Positions 54,417 to 64,000 of a stretch of DNA of 64,000 nt are shown here, piece by piece (within the stretch, counting starts at the first letter, position 1; each line of letters starts with the position of its first letter). Location of the stretch: contig CALMIK010000071.1 of assembly GCA_937863995.1 (NCBI GenBank), forward strand, positions 1-64,000, written 5' to 3'. The DNA comes from an uncultured Chelatococcus sp. GTDB lineage: Bacteria; Pseudomonadota; Alphaproteobacteria; Rhizobiales; Beijerinckiaceae. Made by a program: the position numbers and the translations under genes. The notes under the pieces are model-generated. The model had not been told where the DNA came from. It saw only the letters and a program-made list of their open reading frames with translations, and ran no database searches.

Positions 54417-54845
54417 ATGAGCAACAACATTCTCTACACCGCCACCGCTACCGCCAAGGGCGGACGCGAGGGGCACATCCGCAGCGCCGACGGTGTGCTC
54501 GAGGCCGATCTCATCGTGCCGAAGGAACTCGGCGGCCCGGGCGGGGCGGGCACCAATCCCGAGCAACTGTTCGCGGCCGGCTATGCCGCTTGCTTCGAGG
54601 GCGCGGTGCGCTTCGCGGCGCGCGAGGCCAAGGTCAAGCTCGGTCCCGATACCACGGTGACGGCCCATGTCGGCATCGGTCCGCGCGAGGCGGGCGGGTT
54701 CCAGATCGCCGTTCGGCTCGAGCCGCATCTCGACGGAGTCGACGCCGAAACGGCGCAGCAGCTCGTGAACACGGCTCACGAAAAGATCTGCCCGTATTCC
54801 CACGCTACCCGCGGCAACGTTGACGTCACCATCACTCTGGTCTGA
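54417..54845 (+). CDS. ohr: Organic hydroperoxide resistance protein Ohr
   Basis: Thiol peroxidase of the Ohr/OsmC family that reduces organic and fatty-acid hydroperoxides using lipoyl reductants. 142 residues from the ATG at 54417, with GGAGG upstream. The two redox cysteines are Cys59 in YAACFEGAV and Cys125 in KICPYSHATRGN, the Ohr-specific sequence that separates it from OsmC. No ohrR gene is adjacent. It follows efp by 141 bases. Confidence 0.92.
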   Translation: MSNNILYTATATAKGGREGHIRSADGVLEADLIVPKELGGPGGAGTNPEQLFAAGYAACFEGAVRFAAREAKVKLGPDTTVTAHVGIGPREAGGFQIAVRLEPHLDGVDAETAQQLVNTAHEKICPYSHATRGNVDVTITLV

Positions 54846-55001
54846 TCTCATCCTGATCTAAGCTCACTGTGGCGTGATCCGCCGCGTGCCTGTGGGTGCT
54901 CAGGGTCCGTCCATTCCCGCGATCTTGCCGCCGATGCCGTGCGTTGATATTTTCGGCGGCGTCGGCGGAGGCACCGCCGCGCGGGATATGGAACGGGGTT
55001 C

Positions 55002-55322
55002 ATGCGTTTTCTGCTTCGCCTTGCGGGTTTTCTGCTCATCGCCGCCGGTTTCGTCTCGTTCGTGGCGGACGGGGCGCGCGCCATCGCCGACGACACGCTG
55101 GCGTTCACCCATCTCGGGCCGGTGCTGGCGCGGCTGATGCCGTCGTTCTATCCGCGGATCGAGCCGCTTGCGGTGGAGAGGGTCGGACCCTACCTATGGG
55201 ACCCGGTGCTCGTGAACCTGTTCGAGGCTCCCGCCTTCGCCGCTGCCGTGCTGCTTGGGGCATTTCTGCTCTGGCTGGGCCGCCGGCCGCCGGAGCCGAT
55301 AGGGTTCTCGACCCTGCGTTGA
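55002..55322 (+). CDS. Small two-helix membrane protein, conserved type of unknown function
   Basis: A 106-residue protein with an N-terminal hydrophobic helix (about residues 3-22) and a second near 77-93 (FEAPAFAAAVLLGAFLLWLG), joined by a periplasmic or cytosolic loop rich in Pro and Arg. I recall similar short proteins in Hyphomicrobiales, sometimes labelled PetM-like, but no function can be read. It lies between ohr and msrA on the same strand. Confidence 0.65.
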   Translation: MRFLLRLAGFLLIAAGFVSFVADGARAIADDTLAFTHLGPVLARLMPSFYPRIEPLAVERVGPYLWDPVLVNLFEAPAFAAAVLLGAFLLWLGRRPPEPIGFSTLR

Positions 55323-55385
55323 TGTAGCGCAGGCGGTAATTTTACCTTTACGTGACCGGAACCGGCGGCGACAGGGAGATGACGT

Positions 55386-56045
<660 letters not shown>

Positions 56046-56046
56046 A

Positions 56047-56991
56047 TCACGGCGCCGCCAGCACGGCCGCGCACTGGGCGGGAAGATCGCTCAGCTTCAG
56101 CGGCGGCGGGGGCGGCGTCGGCTTTTTCGGACGGCGGGCCTCTTCCGAGAACCACCAGTCGAGCTCGGCGCCGCAGCCGTCGTTGGCGGGCGGCGGGTCC
56201 TGATTGCGGCAGGCCGCGCTTCCACCCGGGCAGGCAAGCCGGATGTGGAAGTGGTAATTGTGCCCCGCCGTTGGGCGCACTTTGCCCAGCCACGCCCGGT
56301 CGCCCGTGGCTTCGCGGCACAGCGCCTTCTTGATCGCCGGATTGACGAAAAGGCGCGCCACTTGCGGCTGGGAGGCGACATGCCGTAGCAGCCGATGGTG
56401 CGCCCCCGTCCAGCGGGCCGGGTCGATGTCGTTCCAGTCGCGCGCGACGACGTTGACGGCGGACACGTTGTCGCGTTCCTGCCGGGTGTAGCGGCGGGCG
56501 GGGCTGGGCGTGAGCCAGATGTCGGCGTCGATGCCGATCTGGTGCGAGGCGTGGCCGGTGAGCATCGGACCGCCGCGCGGCTGGCCGATGTCGCCGACGA
56601 GCAGGCCCGGCCAGCCGGCGGCCGCGGGCGCGCTTGCGGCGATGTCCTGCACGAAGGCGATGAGGTTGGGATGGCCGAAGGCGCGGTTGCGCGACGGGCG
56701 CATCACTTGCCAGGTGTCGCCGTCCGCTGGCAGTTCCACTGCCCCCGCGACGCAACCTTTCGAGTAGAAGCCGTAAGCCTGCGCCGGGGCCGGGGAGGGC
56801 GTGTTCACCTGCCCGAACAGGCGGCGGGCTGCGTCCGGCGGCAGCGATTTCGCCACCTCCTGCCGGCGTTTGGCCTCCTGCGCGGCTGTGTCCTGGGCGC
56901 TCGCGCCGGTGACGGCCAACATCGAAAGGGCCAGAAGCGCCGCCGCGGCGGCGCTTTGCAAAATGAACGGCATCCTGATCGCGCCCGGCAT
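56047..56991 (-). CDS. mepA: Penicillin-insensitive murein endopeptidase
   Basis: Periplasmic LAS-family zinc peptidase that cuts D-Ala-mDAP crosslinks in peptidoglycan. 314 residues with a signal peptide (AAAAALLALSMLAVTGASAQ). The zinc ligands are in HASHQIGIDADIWL (HxxGxxxD) and the C-terminal HNYHFHIRLACPGG. GSKGC-like cysteines in GFYSKGCVAGA match the family. The last 50 residues are Pro/Lys-rich. The ATG at 56989-56991 has GGGG upstream; an ATG six codons in is possible. Confidence 0.92.
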   Translation of the reverse strand: MPGAIRMPFILQSAAAAALLALSMLAVTGASAQDTAAQEAKRRQEVAKSLPPDAARRLFGQVNTPSPAPAQAYGFYSKGCVAGAVELPADGDTWQVMRPSRNRAFGHPNLIAFVQDIAASAPAAAGWPGLLVGDIGQPRGGPMLTGHASHQIGIDADIWLTPSPARRYTRQERDNVSAVNVVARDWNDIDPARWTGAHHRLLRHVASQPQVARLFVNPAIKKALCREATGDRAWLGKVRPTAGHNYHFHIRLACPGGSAACRNQDPPPANDGCGAELDWWFSEEARRPKKPTPPPPPLKLSDLPAQCAAVLAAP

Positions 56992-57357
56992 GAAACCCCG
57001 ATTCCGGTTCGGGCATGAGGCCGCTTGCGGCGGTCATGCCGATTCGATGGCCGGCCACGCAGGCGCGGACTGAGAGGGCGAAGCTGCCAGACTTGCCCCG
57101 CTCCCGCAAGCCGCCGCGCTTATCGCGGCGATCGCAGGCGGCGACCGCAGGCGGCACCCGCAGGTGCGCTGGCGCGCATGTGTCGTCCGGCCGCGCCTCC
57201 GGAGCCTGTCTCATTCGGTCTAAAATGCTATAGAACGCCAGAAGTTTTGGTGGAATCGACGCGTGCGCGCCATTCCATGTTTCTACCGCAATGTGCGCTT
57301 GGCCCGGAGTTCCAGCCTGAGTGTCACATGCTTTCGTGCAGGCGCGAAAGGACGATC
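56992..57357. other. Intergenic region mepA / YeeE pair
   Basis: 366 bases between divergent genes. I see no gene. AT-richer patches at 57215-57260 (TCTAAAATGCTATAGAACG) may hold the promoter for the transporter pair. Confidence 0.4.
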
Positions 57358-57783
57358 ATGACCGAATTCACTCCCATTGCCTCGCTCGCCGGCGGTGCGC
57401 TCATCGGCCTCGCTGCCGTGCTTCTGCTGGCGCTGGAGGGGCGCATCGCCGGCATCAGCGGCATCGCCAGCCGGCTTCTGCCGCCCGTCGACAGCCGCTT
57501 CGCCAGCCGTCTCGCCTTCGTCGCCGGCCTCGTGCTCGCGCCTTTCCTCGTCGCGGCGGCGACGGGCGAGCCGGTGTCCCAGACGGTGTCTTCCAACCTG
57601 CCGTTGCTGGCGGTGGCGGGGCTTCTGGTGGGCTTCGGCGCGGTCTACGGCGGCGGCTGCACCTCCGGTCATGGCGTGTGCGGGCTGTCGCGCCTGTCGC
57701 AGCGCTCGATCGTCGCGACAGTGACGTTCATGCTGACGGCTTTCGTCACGGTGTTCGTCGTTCGCCACGTGATCGGGGGCTGA
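57358..57783 (+). CDS. YeeE/YedE (sulphur transport) half-transporter, first part
   Basis: A 141-residue membrane protein with about four helices. It carries the family signature GGGCTSGHGVCGLSRLS with Cys101 and Cys108. In full-length YeeE (TsuA) such cysteines line the path for thiosulfate. The downstream gene, two bases away, supplies a second half with the GGFCPGPAFVALG signature. Together they equal one full YeeE/YedE unit. Split pairs like this are known as PmpA/PmpB-type in Xylella and Agrobacterium, with BigR and Blh; neither regulator nor sulfur dioxygenase is here. Confidence 0.85.
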   Translation: MTEFTPIASLAGGALIGLAAVLLLALEGRIAGISGIASRLLPPVDSRFASRLAFVAGLVLAPFLVAAATGEPVSQTVSSNLPLLAVAGLLVGFGAVYGGGCTSGHGVCGLSRLSQRSIVATVTFMLTAFVTVFVVRHVIGG

Positions 57784-57785
57784 GC

Positions 57786-58193
57786 ATGAGCGTCATCGTC
57801 AATCTGCTCGTCGGCCTGCTGTTCGGCGTCGGCCTCGTGGTTTCCGGCATGGCGAACCCGGCCAAGGTGATCAACTTCCTCGACCTGTTCGGAACGTGGG
57901 ACCCGTCGCTCGCTTTCGTCATGGGCGGCGCGGTCGTGGTTGCCTTTGTCGGCTTCAGGCTGGCGCTGGGGCGCGGGCGGCCGGTGTTCGACACCGCGTT
58001 CCACCTGCCGACGAAGCAGGACATCGATCGCCCGCTCGTGCTGGGGGCCGCGCTTTTCGGCATCGGCTGGGGGCTCGGCGGGTTCTGCCCCGGCCCGGCC
58101 TTCGTGGCGCTCGGTCTTGGCGCGCCGGGCACCTATGTGTTCGTTCCTGCCATGCTTGCCGGTATGTGGGCCGCCCGCCGCGCCGACGCGTGA
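57786..58193 (+). CDS. YeeE/YedE (sulphur transport) half-transporter, second part
   Basis: A 135-residue membrane protein with about four helices, starting two bases after the first half. It has the conserved SGMANPAKVINFLDLFG turn and GGFCPGPAFVALG with Cys101. It most likely pairs with the previous protein as a two-subunit sulfur-compound channel in the inner membrane. Substrate (thiosulfate, sulfide or persulfide) is inferred from the family only. Confidence 0.85.
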   Translation: MSVIVNLLVGLLFGVGLVVSGMANPAKVINFLDLFGTWDPSLAFVMGGAVVVAFVGFRLALGRGRPVFDTAFHLPTKQDIDRPLVLGAALFGIGWGLGGFCPGPAFVALGLGAPGTYVFVPAMLAGMWAARRADA

Positions 58194-58246
58194 CCCGGAG
58201 ACGACCGGGCGCGCCTTTCGCTCGGAGCCATTTTACCTTGCGGCTA

Positions 58247-58900
58247 TTATCTGGCGGCGGTCGCGGCCGTCATCGGCGCTGCCGGGCCCAGCGACATCCA
58301 GCGCATGGGATTGAGATTGGCCTGGCGCTTGATGTAGCCGTATCCCGTCTCGCTCCACAGCAGCACGCGGTTGCGCTTGTTGTCGAGAATGAAGTCGCCC
58401 CTGTCGGTGCGCACGGTGAGCACCGCGTGGCCGGCGCCCTCGAGATCGCGAACCACGGTAATCATCAGCGCCGCCAGCGGCAGGCCCGCCTTGTGCAGCA
58501 GCCGGCGCTTCTGCAGGACGTAATCCTCGCAGTCGCCGAAGCCGTCATCGGGAAAATCCCACGATTCCGTCACGCCCCAATGCTCGTCGTCGGACATGGG
58601 CGTGATGGCGGCGTTGACGTCGATGTTGGTTTTGGTGATCAGCGTCCAGATGGCGGCGTCGAGCATCACGATGCCCGGACGCGCGTCCTGCTGGCGGCAG
58701 GTGGCGGCGTTCTTGCGGCAGAAATTTTCCCAGCCGATGGGATGGGAGGTGAGGCCCGTTTCCGTCTGCCACGCGTCCTGCCCCGCCGCTACCACCGGCA
58801 GCACCGCCGCGCGTTGACGCGCTTCGGCCACGCCAGGCCCTGCGAACAGGGTGGCGAGGCAGAACGCGACGGCGATGGCGGCAAATGGGACGCGGACCAC
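58247..58900 (-). CDS. Transglutaminase-like cysteine peptidase (BTLCP family)
   Basis: A 217-residue exported protein with an N-terminal signal peptide (residues 1-27). The papain-like triad is visible: Cys124 in GFGDCEDYVLQKR, His158 in GAGHAVLTVRT, and Asp173 in FILDNKRNRV. Bacterial transglutaminase-like cysteine proteinases are periplasmic; the LapG member cleaves biofilm adhesins under c-di-GMP control. No LapD receptor or LapA-type adhesin motif is found in the window, so a LapG role is not supported. The start is GTG with GAGG eight bases upstream. It is divergent from eno. Confidence 0.88.
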   Translation of the reverse strand: MVRVPFAAIAVAFCLATLFAGPGVAEARQRAAVLPVVAAGQDAWQTETGLTSHPIGWENFCRKNAATCRQQDARPGIVMLDAAIWTLITKTNIDVNAAITPMSDDEHWGVTESWDFPDDGFGDCEDYVLQKRRLLHKAGLPLAALMITVVRDLEGAGHAVLTVRTDRGDFILDNKRNRVLLWSETGYGYIKRQANLNPMRWMSLGPAAPMTAATAAR

Positions 58901-60579
<1,679 letters not shown>

Positions 60580-60583
60580 GTTA

Positions 60584-60621
60584 TCGCTTTCGACGTTATT
60601 TGAAACGCGCAAATGCTTTAA
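60584..60621. repeat. Short dispersed repeat, copy B
   Basis: It starts four bases after the eno stop and matches copy A at 50515-50552 in three blocks (TTTCGACGTT, TGAAACGC, AAATGxTTTAA). Both copies lie in the same orientation relative to the upstream gene. It is directly next to the terminator hairpin at 60627. Confidence 0.6.
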
Positions 60622-60626
60622 AGATC

Positions 60627-60656
60627 GCCGGCCCGGAAAGTATTTTCCGGGCCGGC
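60627..60656. terminator. Strong 13-bp hairpin between eno and the convergent putative effector gene
   Basis: GCCGGCCCGGAAA (60627-60639) and TTTCCGGGCCGGC (60644-60656) are perfect complements around a 4-base loop. It is positioned to stop transcription from both sides. There is no long T-run, but the A/T-closing pairs and stem length make it very stable. Confidence 0.7.
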
Positions 60657-60672
60657 GCGCATGGCGGCGGCG

Positions 60673-61326
60673 TTATTCCGTTGGCGTGGTCGGCGCCGGA
60701 CTGACGATCGCGAGGTAGGTATGGTCGGGCTGCGATGCCTGCACCTTATAGAACCTGTATCCTTCTTGCGCTCCCGCGCCCATGTCGCGCAGCACCGTAT
60801 ACAGGCCCAGAGCGGCGCCGGCGGAACCACCGACAATCAAACCGACAATGCTGCCGGCAGGGCCGACGCAACTGCCGATCGCGCCGCCGATCAAGCCAAA
60901 CCCGACAGTCAGGCCGATAATCACGGGAGCGGCAACCACGATTCCTACGGTCAATGTGGCCAGGCTGCCGAGTACCGTGAGCGCGCTGTATCCGACGCCT
61001 CGGATACCGTTCCAGATGCGGCTTTTCCAGCTGTTGCTCGCGTCGTTGGCGGCAGAAAAGAAGGCCTGCGCTCTTGCGGCAGGCTTGCCGATGCAGCGTG
61101 CGGCCATCTGCCCCGTAAGCTTGTTCCAGCCGACGAACTTGTGCTCTTCAAGGCGGCTGTCGAGACCGTCCCGTGCGGCGCTGCCAGACCTGTTGGTCCA
61201 CACGCGCGACGATGGTTCCTGCCGGCTTGCCGTGCCCACTTCCGGGGCGGCAGCGGCATTCGCGAGGGGGTAATCAAGGGACGATGAACGTGGCGATCCG
61301 TCGAGAGCGGGAGATGAAAATGACAT
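60673..61326 (-). CDS. Putative type III secreted effector with C-terminal membrane helices
   Basis: A 217-residue protein without a recognised family. Residues 1-50 are Ser/Pro/Ala/Asn-rich and probably disordered (MSFSSPALDGSPRSSS), the usual look of a type III secretion signal and not a Sec signal peptide. Residues about 111-180 form two or three Gly/Ala/Val-rich hydrophobic helices with glycine-zipper spacing, and a short polar tail follows. GAGGAATAAAA precedes the ATG. The next upstream gene on the same strand encodes a CesT-type chaperone, which is the typical chaperone-effector order. The membrane segments suggest insertion into a target membrane. Being an effector is inference; a plain membrane protein is the alternative. 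Confidence 0.6.
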   Translation of the reverse strand: MSFSSPALDGSPRSSSLDYPLANAAAAPEVGTASRQEPSSRVWTNRSGSAARDGLDSRLEEHKFVGWNKLTGQMAARCIGKPAARAQAFFSAANDASNSWKSRIWNGIRGVGYSALTVLGSLATLTVGIVVAAPVIIGLTVGFGLIGGAIGSCVGPAGSIVGLIVGGSAGAALGLYTVLRDMGAGAQEGYRFYKVQASQPDHTYLAIVSPAPTTPTE

Positions 61327-61466
61327 TTTTATTCCTCAAAATATCAACAATAGTGAAAAATAATTCAAATTTTTAAGTATTATATCGGATATAAATTACA
61401 ATTATGGAATGTAAAACTGCAAAAATTGCATTTTTACTTATGGTGTGCTGGAAAGCGGAGATTGAT

Positions 61467-61883
61467 TTAATTTTTTCTGCCGGACGCCGATGCCTTGGCT
61501 ATGGCATGCCAGTGCTCGATGGCATCGACGCAGCGGTGAACGAACTTTCCGAAAGACGCAGACTCAAGCCCCACCAGGCTGATGTAATTGACATACATCA
61601 GTAATTCTTCGTCGGCATCGTAGCCTACCGACCCGGAAGCCGCCAGCGTCGCGCCATAGTTAAGTTCCAGCAACTTTGAAAAGACGGCGGACTTCGACTC
61701 CCGGGGAACTTTCGCTATCGGCGAAACAATCAGAATGTGCGGACCTTCAAGGTCGTAACGCATTTCCAACGCCACCTCGCCGGCGGAAAACGCGGCAGAA
61801 TTCTCGGGGCTGAATTCGACGGCACCCATGCCGACCTCAGTGGCGAAATCCTGTATCAGGGTGCGTGGATCTGTGAATGTCAT
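61467..61883 (-). CDS. CesT/Tir-type secretion chaperone (first pair)
   Basis: A 138-residue acidic protein. The pattern LLELNYG...GSVGYDADEELLMYVNYISL followed by LESASFGKFVHRCVDAIEHW is the core of class I type III secretion chaperones (CesT/SycE fold): a helix, hydrophobic strands, a Glu-rich turn and a final helix ending in W. No signal peptide or membrane helix. It is followed 140 bases later by the putative effector gene at 60673-61326. These chaperones bind the N-terminal part of a cognate effector and guide it to the secretion ATPase. No apparatus gene is present in this window. Confidence 0.75.
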   Translation of the reverse strand: MTFTDPRTLIQDFATEVGMGAVEFSPENSAAFSAGEVALEMRYDLEGPHILIVSPIAKVPRESKSAVFSKLLELNYGATLAASGSVGYDADEELLMYVNYISLVGLESASFGKFVHRCVDAIEHWHAIAKASASGRKN

Positions 61884-62072
61884 GGCTCAAATATCCGCAA
61901 AGAAGAAACATAATATCCAGAAATAATGCCATACTTACGTAAAATGTCAAACGTGGGCAGAAGCATTGGCCTTTCAATGTTTTCTTCGTTATTCGGGCCA
62001 CGAAGCCCTCTAAATTGTGGCGACGCCTGAAAACAGGCGCCGCCGTGAAACAATGTAAGACCTGGCGCGGAA

Positions 62073-62558
62073 TTACGGCATCGGCGCAACTCTCGCCGCG
62101 CCAAGTCTGTTCTCCCCGTCCCGGACTGCTACGACCCCGCCGATGACGAGGAGCGTGAGGCCCGCGAGACCATAAATGGCCGGTCGCACGGGTTCGTAAA
62201 GGATGCAGGCCGCAACGGCTCCGCCCACGCCGACAGTGGCGGAGACGGCCGCGCAGGCGATGGGGTTGATCGACTGCCAGCAGCGCTGGCAAAGGCCGGG
62301 AGCGGGCGCTTCATCGGGGGCGTCCTGCCGGGGCAGGCCGTTCTCGATGTCGCCATCGGCCGGCGCTGGAACTGTCCGCACCGCAGCGTGGATGTTCGCC
62401 ATCTGAATGGCCGCGCCTGCGCCCGCGGGCGCCCACGATCGCTGGTCCAGCGACCGACGGTCGGACGCCGGCTCGGACCGCGCCGCGCCTGCCGGCTGGA
62501 CATCGGTCAACTGTACATCTGACAAACGCACGGGTGTAACAGATCTAATATGCGACAA
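62073..62558 (-). CDS. Second putative type III secreted effector with two membrane helices
   Basis: A 161-residue protein of unknown family. Residues 1-90 are polar and probably disordered (Ser/Val/Pro/Asp-rich, no Sec signal). Two hydrophobic helices lie at about 99-121 and 127-145, joined by the short loop EPVRPA, so they would form a hairpin. A CxxC (LCQRC, residues 90-93) stands just before the first helix. The start is a TTG supported by a strong AGGAGA five bases upstream. It follows the CesT-like gene at 62661 by 102 bases, repeating the layout of the first pair. Confidence 0.58.
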   Translation of the reverse strand: MSHIRSVTPVRLSDVQLTDVQPAGAARSEPASDRRSLDQRSWAPAGAGAAIQMANIHAAVRTVPAPADGDIENGLPRQDAPDEAPAPGLCQRCWQSINPIACAAVSATVGVGGAVAACILYEPVRPAIYGLAGLTLLVIGGVVAVRDGENRLGAARVAPMP

Positions 62559-62660
62559 TTTTATCTCCTGACATGTATATCGTCAATTTTTATTGCGGTG
62601 TTGAAGCTGAAAATATGAAATCGGAAAAAGCCATGCGGATTTTTTGGAAAACTCTATTTT

Positions 62661-63155
62661 TTATACGGCGATGACTTCAAGCATGTCGCTTGCGACTGCC
62701 ATGACGCTGGCGTCACGTGAGTCATCCTCGGTGCGTTGCCAGTGTCCGGCGCGCTGGCGCCACGCTTCGATGGCGTTGACCGTTCGCTCGAGAAAGGCCT
62801 CGAAGCTATGTTGGCTCAGTCCGTCGAAACCGATGGCGTTGCCATAGACCAGCAGATCGCGCTCGCTGCTGAAGCCGATCGCGCCAGCGCCGGTCATGAT
62901 GCCGCCCAGGCTTGCCTCGAGGATGTCGGCATAGGCAGCAGCAAGGGCACCCGCGCAAGCCGCATTGGACGGCCGTGGCATTGCCGCGATCACGGCGTTG
63001 ACCACCAGCAACTGCCGGATGTCGTCCTTGCGGATGCCAATGGTTATCCCGTCGAAGGACAAAGCCAGCGAGTTGTTTTCATCGAACACCTGCCCGACCG
63101 ATCCGACTTTTCCAAGAAAAGTGTTGATCAGGAGCAGCGGATCGTCAGCAGTCAA
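62661..63155 (-). CDS. CesT/Tir-type secretion chaperone (second pair)
   Basis: A 164-residue acidic protein similar in layout to the chaperone at 61467-61883. An N-terminal helix (LLLINTFLGKVG) precedes hydrophobic strands (SLALSFDGITIGIRKDD). The matching C-terminal core is GAGAIGFSSERDLLVYGNAIGFDGLSQHSFEAFLERTVNAIEAW. A 25-residue tail extends it beyond the usual family length. The start is TTG with GGAGA upstream; no better ATG is in frame. It precedes its putative client at 62073-62558. Confidence 0.73.
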   Translation of the reverse strand: MTADDPLLLINTFLGKVGSVGQVFDENNSLALSFDGITIGIRKDDIRQLLVVNAVIAAMPRPSNAACAGALAAAYADILEASLGGIMTGAGAIGFSSERDLLVYGNAIGFDGLSQHSFEAFLERTVNAIEAWRQRAGHWQRTEDDSRDASVMAVASDMLEVIAV

Positions 63156-63350
63156 TTTAGTATCTCCGGAAACTATTTGGATAAATAAATAGAAAATTCA
63201 ATATTATCATATATGCATAAAACGATTGTCATATTTTAAATTTCGTGTCAACCGGTCCATTGTCAGGCACGCAGCGGCATTCCGGCTCCTTTTCGGGCCG
63301 GCGGCCGTTGTGCATTTCGGTGGCGGCGATGCCGCTGCGTGCGCCAGATT

Positions 63351-64000
63351 CTACCTGCGCCGCCTCGCAAGGCTCGACCAGGTGAAGATCGCGAGCCCCA
63401 CCCATATCAGCCCGAAAGCCGCCGCCTGGATGGGCGAGAACGGCTCGCCGAAGGCAAACACCGCCACCAGGAACGCAAGCGTCGGTGCGAGGTATTGCAT
63501 GACGCCGATGGTGCTCAGTTGCAGATTGCGCGCGCCGACCGCGAACAGCACCAGCGGCCCGGCGGTGACCGGACCTGCCATCATCAGCCAGAACGAGTCC
63601 GAGGCCACGGCGCCGAAATGATTGCCGCCCGTCGCCGTGAGCCACGCGACATAAGCAGCGGCCGGCACCGACAGAATGAGCACTTCCAGCGTGAAGCCCT
63701 GCAGCGCGCCCACCGGCATCGTCTTGCGCAGGTAGCCATACATGGCGAAAGTGACGGGAAGCGCCAGCGAAACCCAGGGAATGCCGCCCGAACGCAATGC
63801 CAGCAGCGCCACCGCGCTGGCCGCGAGGGCGATGGCGATCTTCTGCGCCCTGTCGAGGCGCTCGCCCAGCAGCGCCACGCCCAGCAGCACGCTGACCAGC
63901 GGATTGATGTAGTAGCCCAGCGCCGTGTCGAGTGTGCGGTCGTTGATGACCGCCCACGTATAGACGCCCCAGTTACATGTGATCAGCGAAGCCGTGACCG
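63351..64000 (-). CDS. rarD: EamA-family transporter RarD (partial, N-terminus off the right edge)
   Basis: About 215 C-terminal residues of a ten-helix drug/metabolite transporter. The segment with CNWGVYTWAVIN, then GYYINPLVSVLLGVALLGERL, is the RarD signature, and the second EamA half ends with QAAAFGLIWVGLAIFTW followed by a basic tail. RarD was named from chloramphenicol-sensitivity work in other bacteria; its true substrate is not settled. The sequence is intact up to the window edge, and roughly 80-90 N-terminal residues are outside. It is separated from the chaperone gene by a 195-base AT-rich gap. Confidence 0.88.
   Translation of the reverse strand, partial: VTASLITCNWGVYTWAVINDRTLDTALGYYINPLVSVLLGVALLGERLDRAQKIAIALAASAVALLALRSGGIPWVSLALPVTFAMYGYLRKTMPVGALQGFTLEVLILSVPAAAYVAWLTATGGNHFGAVASDSFWLMMAGPVTAGPLVLFAVGARNLQLSTIGVMQYLAPTLAFLVAVFAFGEPFSPIQAAAFGLIWVGLAIFTWSSLARRRR

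Noticed and set aside
58247..58900. LapG-type control of the giant autotransporter by the BTLCP protease
   Set aside because: The genes are 10 kb apart, no LapD-like receptor is present, and the passenger lacks a recognisable TAAG-type cleavage site at the right place.

Overview
The window is about 64 kb of GC-rich chromosomal DNA from an alphaproteobacterium, most likely order Hyphomicrobiales (Rhizobiales). The evidence is gene order and lineage-typical families: a miaB-phoH-ybeY-corC-lnt-HTH-metK-trmB run, an mdh-sucC-sucD-sucA-sucB-lpd TCA block, a D-3-hydroxybutyrate dehydrogenase, and BA14K, IalB and BTLCP family proteins. I cannot place it below order. I see no rRNA, tRNA, insertion sequence, phage or CRISPR array. 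A truncated mtgA lies at the left edge and a truncated rarD at the right edge.

Layout. 1-1707: mtgA (partial) divergent from an ispA-type prenyl synthase. 1768-12798 (minus strand): housekeeping cluster kup, miaB, phoH, ybeY, corC, lnt, a PhrR/PraR-like HTH regulator, metK, trmB. 13246-24737 (plus strand): zapE, a TetR regulator, then mdh, sucCD, sucAB and lpdA, closed by a good terminator. 24826-28870: a hydroxybutyrate dehydrogenase gene overlapping a CitE-like lyase, a Zur-like regulator and ispG. 28895-36884: surface and secretion region with a BA14K protein, a glycosyltransferase, an XRE regulator with coiled coil, an unknown protein, an AT-rich control region, and a type I secretion ABC transporter plus membrane fusion protein followed by an IsdG-like haem monooxygenase. 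36869-40578 (minus): PpiD-like chaperone, trpE, tusA. 41172-48578: a 2,468-residue classical autotransporter. 48785-51354: two small exported proteins, IalB and ArfB. 51404-54275: the EF-P modification set epmB-epmA divergent from efp. 54417-60579: ohr, a small membrane protein, msrA, mepA, a split YeeE/YedE pair, a BTLCP protease and enolase. 60673-63155 (minus): two consecutive gene pairs, each a CesT-type secretion chaperone followed by a small protein with a polar N-terminus and hydrophobic helices.

The candidate least explained by known gene order is that 60673-63155 islet. It looks like two chaperone/effector pairs of a type III secretion system, lying between eno and rarD with AT-rich promoters and no secretion apparatus in the window. 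The second notable unit is the type I secretion operon ending in a putative haem-degrading enzyme. It sits beside an XRE regulator, and both promoter regions carry TCAC/GTGA half-sites. Everything here was read by eye from sequence. Family names rest on recognised motifs, not on database searches.
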